A DNA stretch of 16,753 nucleotides from assembly GCA_001872995.1 (NCBI GenBank), contig MNXO01000021.1:1-16753 (forward strand), given 5' to 3'. The notes beneath the pieces are model-generated. The model saw only the letters and a program-made list of their open reading frames with translations. It did not search any database and was not told the DNA's origin. This DNA is from Bacteroidetes bacterium CG2_30_32_10 (GTDB taxonomy: Bacteria; Bacteroidota; Bacteroidia; Bacteroidales; CG2-30-32-10). The translations under genes and the position numbers were made by a program. Positions 1 to 6,822 of this stretch are shown in pieces. Positions within the stretch are counted from its first letter, which is position 1; each line of letters starts with the position of its first letter.

Positions 1-11
1 TCTTGCGTGAA

Positions 12-96
12 TGTCAATTTTTTAGAATTTGTACAAATGTAGTCCTGCCATAATATGACAGGCTAATTCATTGGTAACAAATTCAAAAAATTGGCA
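12..96. repeat. 85-nt imperfect inverted repeat (long hairpin)
   Basis: Read on either strand, the same pattern appears: TGYCAATTTTTT, then GAATTTGT, then a CCTG-YCA core. The outer arms 12-23 and 85-96 pair along their length apart from one G-U. The next block (25-32 with 76-84) pairs with one bulge, and the core 44-51 pairs with 55-62 with one C-A mismatch around a three-base centre. The middle section (33-43 with 63-75) pairs only in part. This is seen directly. Such a structure could be a transcript-end hairpin, a dispersed palindromic repeat or a nested operator; the sequence alone does not decide. Confidence 0.75.
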
Positions 97-120
97 GAGT
101 GGGGGGAAGCATTTGTCGTT

Positions 121-160
121 CTTGATTTTTTGTTTACTTTTTTATCAAGAAAAAAGTAAA
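121..160. repeat. T/A-rich hairpin, possible dispersed intergenic repeat
   Basis: An 11-bp perfect stem (133-143 with 150-160, arms TTTACTTTTTT and AAAAAAGTAAA) encloses the loop ATCAAG. The loop can instead pair with CTTGAT at 121-126, so two mutually exclusive folds are possible. From memory, very similar strings (CTTGA-T-rich-ATCAAG followed by AAAAAAGTAA) recur between genes in many Bacteroidota genomes; that part is recollection, not something seen here. Confidence 0.5.
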
Positions 161-183
161 AAATAAAATATACTTTGATTGCC

Positions 184-205
184 TTTCATAAAAATATTTA
201 TGAAA
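184..205. repeat. 9-bp perfect inverted repeat
   Basis: TTTCATAAA at 184-192 and TTTATGAAA at 197-205 are perfect complements separated by AATA. It contains only two G:C pairs, so as an RNA hairpin it would be weak; as a DNA dyad it could be a protein site. No gene lies next to it. Confidence 0.5.
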
Positions 206-250
206 AATCATTTATTCAGCAGACCCTAATTATAAACAGATCAATTTATA

Positions 251-285
251 AAAAGCCACTACTATTTTAAATTAGTGGCTTTTTT
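251..285 (+). terminator. Intrinsic terminator, likely of an upstream off-window gene
   Basis: The arms AAAAGCCACTA (251-261) and TAGTGGCTTTT (273-283) pair perfectly around an 11-nt loop, and the + strand continues in a run of T. The left arm starts with A residues, so it would also work on the - strand. On the + strand it would end a transcript entering from the left and isolate pyrG from it. Confidence 0.75.
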
Positions 286-316
286 AATACACCGCTGTAA
301 ATGAAAAAACCAAACA

Positions 317-341
317 CGTATTTATAAAGTTTATAAATACG
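317..341. repeat. 25-bp perfect palindrome (12-bp arms, one central base)
   Basis: CGTATTTATAAA (317-328) and TTTATAAATACG (330-341) are perfect inverted repeats around a single G. The near-zero spacer favours a dimeric-protein site over an RNA hairpin, because no loop remains without opening inner pairs. It lies about 180 bp upstream of the pyrG start and just past the terminator at 251-285, so it could serve a promoter in that interval. Confidence 0.6.
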
Positions 342-519
342 CTATTATTCATATATTTAAGAGCAACCCTGCTTGCCATTCAGCAAAAATGCTCAGCAAT
401 AATATATAAATTTAAAGAAGTTATAAATAAAAATAAAAAAATAATTCTTCATTTGCCTAATTATTAGTATTTTGCAAAGCCCAATTCAAAGGCGATAAAA
501 ACCTTAATTTGTTTAAGTT

Positions 520-2127
520 ATGTCCTCAACAAAATACATTTTTGTAACTGGTGGTGTTACATCTTCTTTAGGAAAAGGAATAATATCAGCTTCTTTAGCA
601 AAATTATTACAGGCTAGAGGTTATTCTGTTACCATTCAAAAACTGGACCCCTATATAAACATAGATCCTGGCACATTAAATCCTTATGAACACGGAGAGT
701 GCTTTGTTACTGATGATGGAGCAGAAACCGACCTCGACCTTGGTCATTACGAAAGATTTCTAAATGTTCCTACCTCTCAAGCCAACAATGTTACTACAGG
801 AAAAATTTATCAATCTGTTATTGAAAAGGAAAGACGAGGGGATTATCTTGGACAAACAGTTCAAGTTATTCCTCATATTACAGATGAAATAAAACATAGA
901 GTAAAATTATTAGGGAATAGTGGCAAATTCGATTTTGTAATCACAGAAATAGGAGGTACAGTTGGCGATATTGAATCTCTTCCTTATGTGGAAGCTGTTC
1001 GACAGTTAAAATGGGAGTTGGGAAACGATTGCTTGGTTATACACCTCACATTAATACCCTATCTTGCTGCAGCTGGAGAATTAAAAACAAAACCAACACA
1101 GCACTCTGTTAAAATGCTTCTTGAATCAGGAGTTCAACCCGACATACTTGTATGCAGAACAGAAAAAGCACTCAGCGAAGCTATGCGTCATAAAATCGCT
1201 TTATTTTGTAATGTTGAGCCACATGCTGTAATTGAATCTATTGATACAGACACTATTTATGAGGTTCCAATGCTTATGCTTAAAGAAAACCTCGATTCTG
1301 TGGTACTTCAAAAAACTAATATGATTGCTCGTGAGCCAGATTTAAGAGAATGGGAAGATTTTCTTTATCGTTTGAGGCATCCTTCGTGCGAAATTGAAAT
1401 TGGATTAGTTGGAAAATACATAGAATTAAAAGATGCTTATAAGTCAATTGTTGAATCATTTATCCATGCAGGCACTTTGAACAGTTGCAAAGTAAAACTT
1501 AAACTTATTCATTCAGAAACTATTTTCCCTGAAAATGTGGGTGAAATATTAAAAGGGCTTAATGGAATTATTGTAGCACCAGGATTTGGAGAGCGAGGTA
1601 TTGAAGGTAAAATTAATGCTATTCGTTATGTTCGCGAAAACAATATTCCATTTCTTGGTATTTGTTTGGGTATGCAATGTGCGGTTGTTGAATTTGCCAG
1701 AAATGTGCTTGGTTATACAGATGCATATTCAACAGAAATGAAAAGCAATGCCCAATATCCGGTTATTGATATTATGGAATCGCAAAAAAAAGTATCCTGT
1801 AAAGGAGGCACCATGCGATTAGGTGCATACCCTTGCAGTGTTAAGATTGGTACTAAGGCGTTTGAAACATATAAAAAATCCGAAATCTCTGAAAGGCATC
1901 GCCATCGTTACGAATTTAATAATAAATATCTTAAGGAATTCGAAAACAATGGTTTTATTGCTTCTGGTATTAACCCTCAAGAAAACCTTGTAGAAATTAT
2001 GGAATTAAAAGACCATCCTTGGTTTATGGGTGTGCAGTTTCATCCAGAATATAAGAGCACCGTTGCAAAACCTCACCCAGTTTTCGTTGAGTTTGTGAAA
2101 GCAGCTAAAAAACATTCTGGCAATTAA
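520..2127 (+). CDS. pyrG: CTP synthase (glutamine-hydrolysing)
   Basis: Converts UTP to CTP with ATP and glutamine-derived ammonia, the last step of de novo pyrimidine nucleotide synthesis; cytosolic, tetramer-forming family. At 535 residues it is close to the usual length (about 545). The N-terminal amidoligase domain (about 1-270) opens with VTGGVTSSLGKG and carries the KLDPYINIDPGT and KTKPTQHSV motifs. The C-terminal class I glutamine amidotransferase domain (about 290-530) carries the catalytic triad Cys382 (GICLGMQC), His508 and Glu510 (QFHPEY). The start gives the standard N-terminus of the family directly before the P-loop strand. There is no Shine-Dalgarno sequence upstream. gpmI follows 18 nt after the stop on the same strand, so the two are probably co-transcribed. 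Confidence 0.98.
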   Translation: MSSTKYIFVTGGVTSSLGKGIISASLAKLLQARGYSVTIQKLDPYINIDPGTLNPYEHGECFVTDDGAETDLDLGHYERFLNVPTSQANNVTTGKIYQSVIEKERRGDYLGQTVQVIPHITDEIKHRVKLLGNSGKFDFVITEIGGTVGDIESLPYVEAVRQLKWELGNDCLVIHLTLIPYLAAAGELKTKPTQHSVKMLLESGVQPDILVCRTEKALSEAMRHKIALFCNVEPHAVIESIDTDTIYEVPMLMLKENLDSVVLQKTNMIAREPDLREWEDFLYRLRHPSCEIEIGLVGKYIELKDAYKSIVESFIHAGTLNSCKVKLKLIHSETIFPENVGEILKGLNGIIVAPGFGERGIEGKINAIRYVRENNIPFLGICLGMQCAVVEFARNVLGYTDAYSTEMKSNAQYPVIDIMESQKKVSCKGGTMRLGAYPCSVKIGTKAFETYKKSEISERHRHRYEFNNKYLKEFENNGFIASGINPQENLVEIMELKDHPWFMGVQFHPEYKSTVAKPHPVFVEFVKAAKKHSGN

Positions 2128-2145
2128 TAATTATATTTAAATTTA

Positions 2146-3666
2146 ATGGCAAACAAAAAAGTTATACTTATAATTCTCGATGGTTGGGGCGAAGGCGATA
2201 AGTCTAAGTCTGATGCTATTGCTAATGCCAATGTTCCTTTCATAAATAGTTTGTATCTTAATGGCGTTCACTCCCATTTAAAAACTTCAGGAGAAGATGT
2301 AGGTTTACCAGAAGGACAAATGGGTAATTCAGAGGTCGGTCATTTAAATATTGGCGCTGGTAGGGTCGTTTATCAAGATTACGTTAGAATAAACAAAGCC
2401 ATTCAAGACAAAAGCATAGAATCTAATCCTGCATTAATTGATGCCTATAATTATGCAAAAAAAAACAATTGCAATGTTCACTTTTTAGGATTGGTAAGTG
2501 ATGGAGGCGTTCATTCTTCTACAAAGCATTTGATGAAGTTGTGCGATATGGCTAAAGACGCTGGTTTGCAAAAAGTATTTATACACGCTTTTACTGATGG
2601 CAGAGATACCGATTCCAAAAGTGGTATTAATTATATAGAAGAACTGGAAGAATATTTAAAAACATCTACAGGCGAAATTGCTAGTGTTTGCGGTAGATAT
2701 TATGCAATGGACCGCGACAAACGATGGGAGCGAATCAAATTAGCTTACAATATGTTGGTGGAAGGCAAAGCAAAATATGTTAAAACTGCACATCAAGCAA
2801 TAGAAGAATCTTATAAAGAAAACATAACGGATGAGTTTATTAAACCGACCATTGTTGTTGACAATAACAATCAACCAATTGCCACTATCAAAGAAAATGA
2901 TGTGGTAATTTGTTTCAATTTTCGTACCGATCGTTTAAGGGAGCTTACAACTGTACTTTCTCAGAAAGATATGCCAAAGCAAGGCATGTACTCAAGACAA
3001 TTATATTATGTAACCATGGCTCGTTATGATGAATCATTTAAGAATATTCATATCATTTACGATAAAGATGATTTATCAGATACATTAGGAGAATTGCTTG
3101 CAAAAGCGGGGAAAAAACAAATAAGAATTGCAGAAACAGAAAAATATCCACACGTTACCTTTTTCTTTTCTGGAGGTAGAGAGAATGTTTTTGAAGGAGA
3201 AAAGCGAATCTTAATTCAATCACCCAAAGTAGCTACCTACGACCTGAAACCATCTATGAGTGCTGTAGAAGTTAAAGATGCAATCGTAGTTGAACTAAAA
3301 AAAGAGGAAACAGATTTTGTGTGCTTAAATTTTGCCAATGCAGATATGGTAGGTCATACAGGTATTTATTCTGCAATACTTGAAGCTTTAGCAACGGTTG
3401 ATAAATGTGTAAAAGAAGTTGTTGAAACTGCTGTTGCTCATAATTATTCAGTGATTATTATTGCCGACCATGGTAACGCCGACTTTGTTATTAATGCAGA
3501 TGGAACTCCTAATACGGCTCATTCTTTAAATCCCGTTCCTTGTTTTCTAATAGATAAGAATTATAAAAAGATAAACAATGGAAAACTCTGTGATATAGCA
3601 CCAACTATTTTAAAAATAATGGAAATGCCCATCACTTCAATTATGACAGGAACTCCATTGGTTTAA
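2146..3666 (+). CDS. gpmI: 2,3-bisphosphoglycerate-independent phosphoglycerate mutase
   Basis: Interconverts 3- and 2-phosphoglycerate in glycolysis and gluconeogenesis; a cytosolic, manganese-dependent enzyme of the alkaline phosphatase superfamily. The 506 residues match the family length. Metal-binding Asp12 (LDGWG) and the phosphorylated Ser62 (GQMGNSEVGHLNIGAGR) sit at the N-terminus. The second metal set is Asp400 and His404 (ADMVGHTG), Asp441 and His442 (ADHGNAD) and His459 (TAHSL), the same spacing as in characterised enzymes. The substrate-binding DGRDT and FNFRTDR motifs are intact. It follows pyrG closely and faces pth, whose stop codon lies only 10 bp away; no G/C-rich terminator separates the two convergent genes, only an A/T-rich stretch. 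Confidence 0.98.
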   Translation: MANKKVILIILDGWGEGDKSKSDAIANANVPFINSLYLNGVHSHLKTSGEDVGLPEGQMGNSEVGHLNIGAGRVVYQDYVRINKAIQDKSIESNPALIDAYNYAKKNNCNVHFLGLVSDGGVHSSTKHLMKLCDMAKDAGLQKVFIHAFTDGRDTDSKSGINYIEELEEYLKTSTGEIASVCGRYYAMDRDKRWERIKLAYNMLVEGKAKYVKTAHQAIEESYKENITDEFIKPTIVVDNNNQPIATIKENDVVICFNFRTDRLRELTTVLSQKDMPKQGMYSRQLYYVTMARYDESFKNIHIIYDKDDLSDTLGELLAKAGKKQIRIAETEKYPHVTFFFSGGRENVFEGEKRILIQSPKVATYDLKPSMSAVEVKDAIVVELKKEETDFVCLNFANADMVGHTGIYSAILEALATVDKCVKEVVETAVAHNYSVIIIADHGNADFVINADGTPNTAHSLNPVPCFLIDKNYKKINNGKLCDIAPTILKIMEMPITSIMTGTPLV

Positions 3667-3676
3667 ATTTAAAATT

Positions 3677-4243
3677 TTATTTTTTGTTATTAAATAAATT
3701 CATTGTTCTTTCAATTCCAATGGTAACAAAGCTCTTAACAATTTCTACAACAACAGGAATTTTTTGAATTAATGTTTTTTCTTCTGCTTTTGTCCATTTT
3801 CCCAACACATAATCCACTTGAAAGCCTTTGGCGAAGTTATTGTCAATACCAATTCTTAATCTAGAAAACTCATTGGTTTGTAAATGCTCAATTATATTAA
3901 TCAATCCATTATGACCGCCATCGCTTCCCTTACTTTTTATTCTTAAAACACCCAATGGCAAAGCTACATCATCAACAATGATAAGTGTTTTTTCTATAGG
4001 AATATTTTCTTTTTGCATCCAATATTTTACGGCTTTACCGCTTAAATTCATATAAGTGGATGGTTTAATAAGAAGGATGGTTCTGCCTTTATATTTAAAT
4101 TCAGAAATAGAAGCATACCGGTCTGAATGAAAAGTAACACCTGTTTCTTTGGCAAGAGCATCAAGAGCAATAAAACCAATATTATGGCGAGTATTTGCAT
4201 ACTCCTCTCCTATATTACCCAAACCAACAATCAAATATTTCAA
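3677..4243 (-). CDS. pth: Peptidyl-tRNA hydrolase
   Basis: Cleaves peptidyl-tRNA released by stalled or drop-off ribosomes so that tRNA is recycled. I chose the TTG at 4241-4243 as start: it gives the canonical N-terminus KYLIVGLGN and puts the key residues at the positions known from the E. coli enzyme (Asn10 in GLGN, catalytic His20 in TRHNIGF), with Asn66 (YMNLSG), Asp92 (IVDD) and Asn112 (GHNG) following. The result is 188 residues, a normal length. There is no ATG near the start. The frame stays open to another TTG at 4268-4270, which would add nine residues, but that codon abuts a 15-bp hairpin. It is the last gene of prs-rplY-pth and converges on gpmI. Confidence 0.95.
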   Translation of the reverse strand: MKYLIVGLGNIGEEYANTRHNIGFIALDALAKETGVTFHSDRYASISEFKYKGRTILLIKPSTYMNLSGKAVKYWMQKENIPIEKTLIIVDDVALPLGVLRIKSKGSDGGHNGLINIIEHLQTNEFSRLRIGIDNNFAKGFQVDYVLGKWTKAEEKTLIQKIPVVVEIVKSFVTIGIERTMNLFNNKK

Positions 4244-4270
4244 AGTTTTATTTTTTAATGCTAATAACAA

Positions 4271-4304
4271 ATAAAGGTATAAAGGAAAACCTTTATACCT
4301 TTAT
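4271..4304 (-). repeat. 15-bp perfect hairpin between rplY and pth
   Basis: ATAAAGGTATAAAGG (4271-4285) and CCTTTATACCTTTAT (4290-4304) pair perfectly around AAAA. In the - strand transcript the hairpin begins 19 nt after the rplY stop and ends 27 nt before the chosen pth start. The stem is followed by a mildly T-rich tail (TTGTTATT) and not by a clean T run, so it could be a leaky terminator, an RNA processing or stability element, or a brake on pth translation. Confidence 0.7.
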
Positions 4305-4323
4305 ATAAAAAACTAAACTAAAT

Positions 4324-4992
4324 TTATTTTTTCCCTTTTGCAGGAGCTTTTTCTTTAGCTACTTCTGCTACAGGAGCGGCTGTAGTTGCTGCAGGAGCTG
4401 CTGTTGTAGCAGCTGCTGTTGTTACCTCTGCTGGTTTTTCTTCAACTACAACACGAGTAATTCTAACAGTTACTACAATATTGTTTGGAGCGTCAAGAAT
4501 AGTTGCATCTTTAACATTAATTCCACTAACGCGAATATTATCACCAATATCTAATTTTGAAATATCAATAGTAATATTGTCTGGCATATATTTTGGTAAT
4601 GCTTTCACTTTAAGTTTCTTTGCTTTCATTAACAATTTTCCGCCTTTGATAATACCAGGTGCTGTTCCAGTAACTTTAATAGGAACATTCATAGTAATGG
4701 CTTTATTGTCAAATATTTCCAAAAAGTCAACATGAAGAATTTTATCGGTAACTGGGTGAAATTGAATATCCTGTAGAATAGCATTATATTCTTTACCATT
4801 TATTTCAAGTTTAACAGTACATATCTCTGGAGTATATACAATATTCTTAAAATTATCTTCAGGTGTAGTGAAGTAAACCTGTTCTTTTCCTCCATAGAAC
4901 ACGCATGGAACTAAGTTTTGTTTGCGGGTTGCCTTAGCATCTTTTTTCCCTACGTTCACTCTTGGTGAACCGCTAATAGATACTGATTTCAT
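4324..4992 (-). CDS. rplY: 50S ribosomal protein L25, long (Ctc/TL5) form
   Basis: Binds 5S rRNA in the large ribosomal subunit. The N-terminal L25 beta-barrel domain (about 1-92) starts MKSVSISGSPR and includes the typical VPCVFYGGKE and ILQDIQFHPVTDKILHVDFLEI stretches. The C-terminal TL5 domain (about 95-182) includes the VPIKVTGTAPGIIKGG region. Residues from about 185 to 222 form a low-complexity tail of Ala, Thr, Pro and Lys, common in Bacteroidota L25 proteins and presumably disordered. The ATG at 4992 has only A/T-rich sequence before it. It lies 37 nt downstream of prs and upstream of pth in one unit; the prs-ctc-pth order is also known from Bacillus. Confidence 0.96.
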   Translation of the reverse strand: MKSVSISGSPRVNVGKKDAKATRKQNLVPCVFYGGKEQVYFTTPEDNFKNIVYTPEICTVKLEINGKEYNAILQDIQFHPVTDKILHVDFLEIFDNKAITMNVPIKVTGTAPGIIKGGKLLMKAKKLKVKALPKYMPDNITIDISKLDIGDNIRVSGINVKDATILDAPNNIVVTVRITRVVVEEKPAEVTTAAATTAAPAATTAAPVAEVAKEKAPAKGKK

Positions 4993-5029
4993 AAATTAAA
5001 TGATTTTAATGATTAAAAAATTTGATTAT

Positions 5030-5968
5030 TTATATATTAAATTTAAAATGTGTGCTAATTGATTCGCAGTTAAGTACTTTTTTAATTACATCTGCAAAAA
5101 GTGGGGCAGTTGTGAGTACTTCAATTTTACTACATGGTTTTTTTAAAGGAATAGTATCCGTAACAATTACTTTTGTAATATTTGATTTTTCAATATAATC
5201 ATAAGCTTTACCAGAAAGAATGGCATGAGTACAAACAGCTCTAACACTTGAAGCGCCTTGCTCCATCATCATATTGGCAGCTTTGGTAATTGTTCCTGCA
5301 GTATCAATAATATCATCCACTAAAACAATATCTCTACCTTTCACATCTCCGATAATGGTCATTTTTTCGATTACATTTGCTTTTGCTCTTTGTTTGAAAG
5401 TGATAATAAGTTCCGTATCTAATGCTTTGGCGTAGGTTCCTGCTCTTCTGGTTCCACCAGTATCAGGAGTAGCCATTGCCATATTAGGCAAATTTAAATT
5501 TTTAAGATAGGGTAAAAATATAGCAGAAGCGTATAAATGGTCAACAGGAATATCAAAAAATCCTTGAATTTGGTCCGCATGCAAATCCATTGTAATAATT
5601 CTATTCAATCCTGCAGAAATTAATAGATTTGCAACCAACTTAGCACCAATTGGAACACGAGGTTTATCTTTACGATCTTGCCTTGCATAACCAAAATAGG
5701 GCATAACAGCAATAATGTGTCTAGCTGACGCTCTTTTAGCTGCATCTATTAATAGTAATAATTCAAATAGGTTATCTGTTGGTGCAAAGGTAGATTGTAT
5801 AATGAATAATTCATTTCCACGTACCGTTTCTTCAAAAGAGGGTTGAAATTCTCCATCGCTGAAGCGGTTTAAAACAACTTCTGCAAGCTTAGTACCATAA
5901 CATTTAGCTATTTTTTCTGCAAGATATTTGGATGCATTTCCCGAAATTAAATTGATTGAAGAGGACAT
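5030..5968 (-). CDS. prs: Ribose-phosphate pyrophosphokinase (PRPP synthase)
   Basis: Transfers pyrophosphate from ATP to ribose 5-phosphate to give PRPP, the precursor of purine, pyrimidine, NAD, His and Trp synthesis. At 312 residues it is a typical class I enzyme. Visible motifs are the N-terminal strand with FSDGE (36-40), the flexible-loop region YFGYARQDRKDKPRVPIG (91-108), the metal-binding DLHADQIQGFF (128-138, His130) and the PRPP-binding loop VDDIIDTAGT (217-226). The ATG at 5968 gives the usual short lead into the first beta strand. It is the first gene of prs-rplY-pth, and a good promoter lies 50-80 nt upstream. Confidence 0.98.
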   Translation of the reverse strand: MSSSINLISGNASKYLAEKIAKCYGTKLAEVVLNRFSDGEFQPSFEETVRGNELFIIQSTFAPTDNLFELLLLIDAAKRASARHIIAVMPYFGYARQDRKDKPRVPIGAKLVANLLISAGLNRIITMDLHADQIQGFFDIPVDHLYASAIFLPYLKNLNLPNMAMATPDTGGTRRAGTYAKALDTELIITFKQRAKANVIEKMTIIGDVKGRDIVLVDDIIDTAGTITKAANMMMEQGASSVRAVCTHAILSGKAYDYIEKSNITKVIVTDTIPLKKPCSKIEVLTTAPLFADVIKKVLNCESISTHFKFNI

Positions 5969-6019
5969 TTTTTTTGGATAATTACATTAAATTATCAGAA
6001 ATTCAACTTTTTGTGTTTG

Positions 6020-6050
6020 CAAAATTAATTAAATTCATTTATGCTGCAAA
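6020..6050 (-). promoter_or_regulatory. Promoter of the prs-rplY-pth operon
   Basis: On the - strand a TTTG (6050-6047) is followed after exactly 19 nt by TAATTTTG (6027-6020). This fits the Bacteroidota sigma factor consensus, TTTG then about 19 nt then TAnnTTTG. Transcription would begin around 6013, giving a leader of roughly 45 nt before prs. Confidence 0.65.
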
Positions 6051-6122
6051 TAAAATTATCATAAAATTTTAATATGATGTATTGCAAATGTTTACGTTTT
6101 TTCAATATATCTTTCGATATTT

Positions 6123-6821
6123 TTAGGATATTACCAATTTAAATCCCTTACCGTGAATATTTAATAGCTCAATATTAGGATCTGCTTTAAGTATTTTTCT
6201 AAGCTTTGTAATATATACATCCATACTTCTAGCATTAAAATAGGTGTCATTATTCCATATTTTCTTCAAAGCTTCAGCTCTGTCGAGTTCTTCGTTTATA
6301 TTTTCGCATAAAAGTTTTAACAAATCAGCTTCTTTAGATGTTAATTTTTGTGTGTCATCTTTACTTACAAGGGTTTGATGATTATAGTCAAAAACAAAAG
6401 AGGCTATTTTAAAGATGGAACCATTTGTTTTTATAGTTTTTTTGGTATCAGCTCTTCTTAAAATAGCAGAAATTCGCATCAACAATTCTTCCATACTAAA
6501 GGGTTTAGTAAGATAATCATCTGCGCCAATTTTAAAACCTTCAATAACATCAATTTCCAAGGTTTTAGCTGTTAAAAATAAGATAGGTAAGTTTTTATCA
6601 ATATTCCTTATTTCTTTTGCCAATGTAAATCCATCTTTTAGCGGCATCATCACATCAAGTATAAGAAAATCATACTTATTAGCCAGATATTCATTATATG
6701 CTTCTATACCATTAACGCATAAATAAGCAACATAACCTTTTGCCTCTAAATAGGACTTAAGAAGCGAACCAAGGTTAGAATCGTCTTCTGCAAGTAATAT
6801 TTTAATTTTTTCTTTATTCAT
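6123..6821 (-). CDS. OmpR/PhoB-family response regulator
   Basis: DNA-binding output protein of the two-component pair with the kinase just upstream. The 232 residues comprise a receiver domain (about 6-122) with the acidic pocket Glu12-Asp13-Asp14, phospho-acceptor Asp56 (LILDVMMP), Thr84 and Lys106 (TKPF), then a winged-helix trans_reg_C domain (about 130-231) with TSKEADLL and the recognition-helix stretch ARSMDVYITKLRKIL. The kinase stop and this ATG are one base apart (TAA-A-ATG), so translation is almost certainly coupled. The pair resembles Bacteroidota RprX/RprY-type systems, but I do not assign that name. A plausible target is the repeat array at 8501-8550 in front of the operon (inference). 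Confidence 0.95.
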   Translation of the reverse strand: MNKEKIKILLAEDDSNLGSLLKSYLEAKGYVAYLCVNGIEAYNEYLANKYDFLILDVMMPLKDGFTLAKEIRNIDKNLPILFLTAKTLEIDVIEGFKIGADDYLTKPFSMEELLMRISAILRRADTKKTIKTNGSIFKIASFVFDYNHQTLVSKDDTQKLTSKEADLLKLLCENINEELDRAEALKKIWNNDTYFNARSMDVYITKLRKILKADPNIELLNIHGKGFKLVIS

Positions 6822-6822
6822 T

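Larger units (their letters stand above)
1..519. other. Gene-free, repeat-rich region upstream of pyrG
   Basis: I see no credible gene in this stretch. Two short open frames run in from the left edge on the + strand and stop at 42 and 51; either could be the tail of a gene outside the window, but neither is recognisable. The stretch holds five inverted repeats (listed separately) and then an A/T-rich leader before pyrG. I could not assign a convincing pyrG promoter: boxes such as TTCATTTG (448-455) and TTAATTTG (504-511) each miss the TAnnTTTG consensus by one base and lack an upstream TTTG at the usual distance. Confidence 0.7.

Noticed and set aside
1..51. C-terminal fragment of a gene entering from the left (frames ending at 42 and 51)
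   Set aside because: Too short to recognise and partly inside the 12-96 inverted repeat; cannot be supported as coding.
3667..3676. Shared terminator between convergent gpmI and pth
   Set aside because: The 10-bp gap and its surroundings are A/T-only with no G/C stem, so a terminator cannot be supported here.
4481..4735. Open frame on the + strand inside rplY
   Set aside because: It lies wholly antisense to a well-supported ribosomal protein gene and has no recognisable product.
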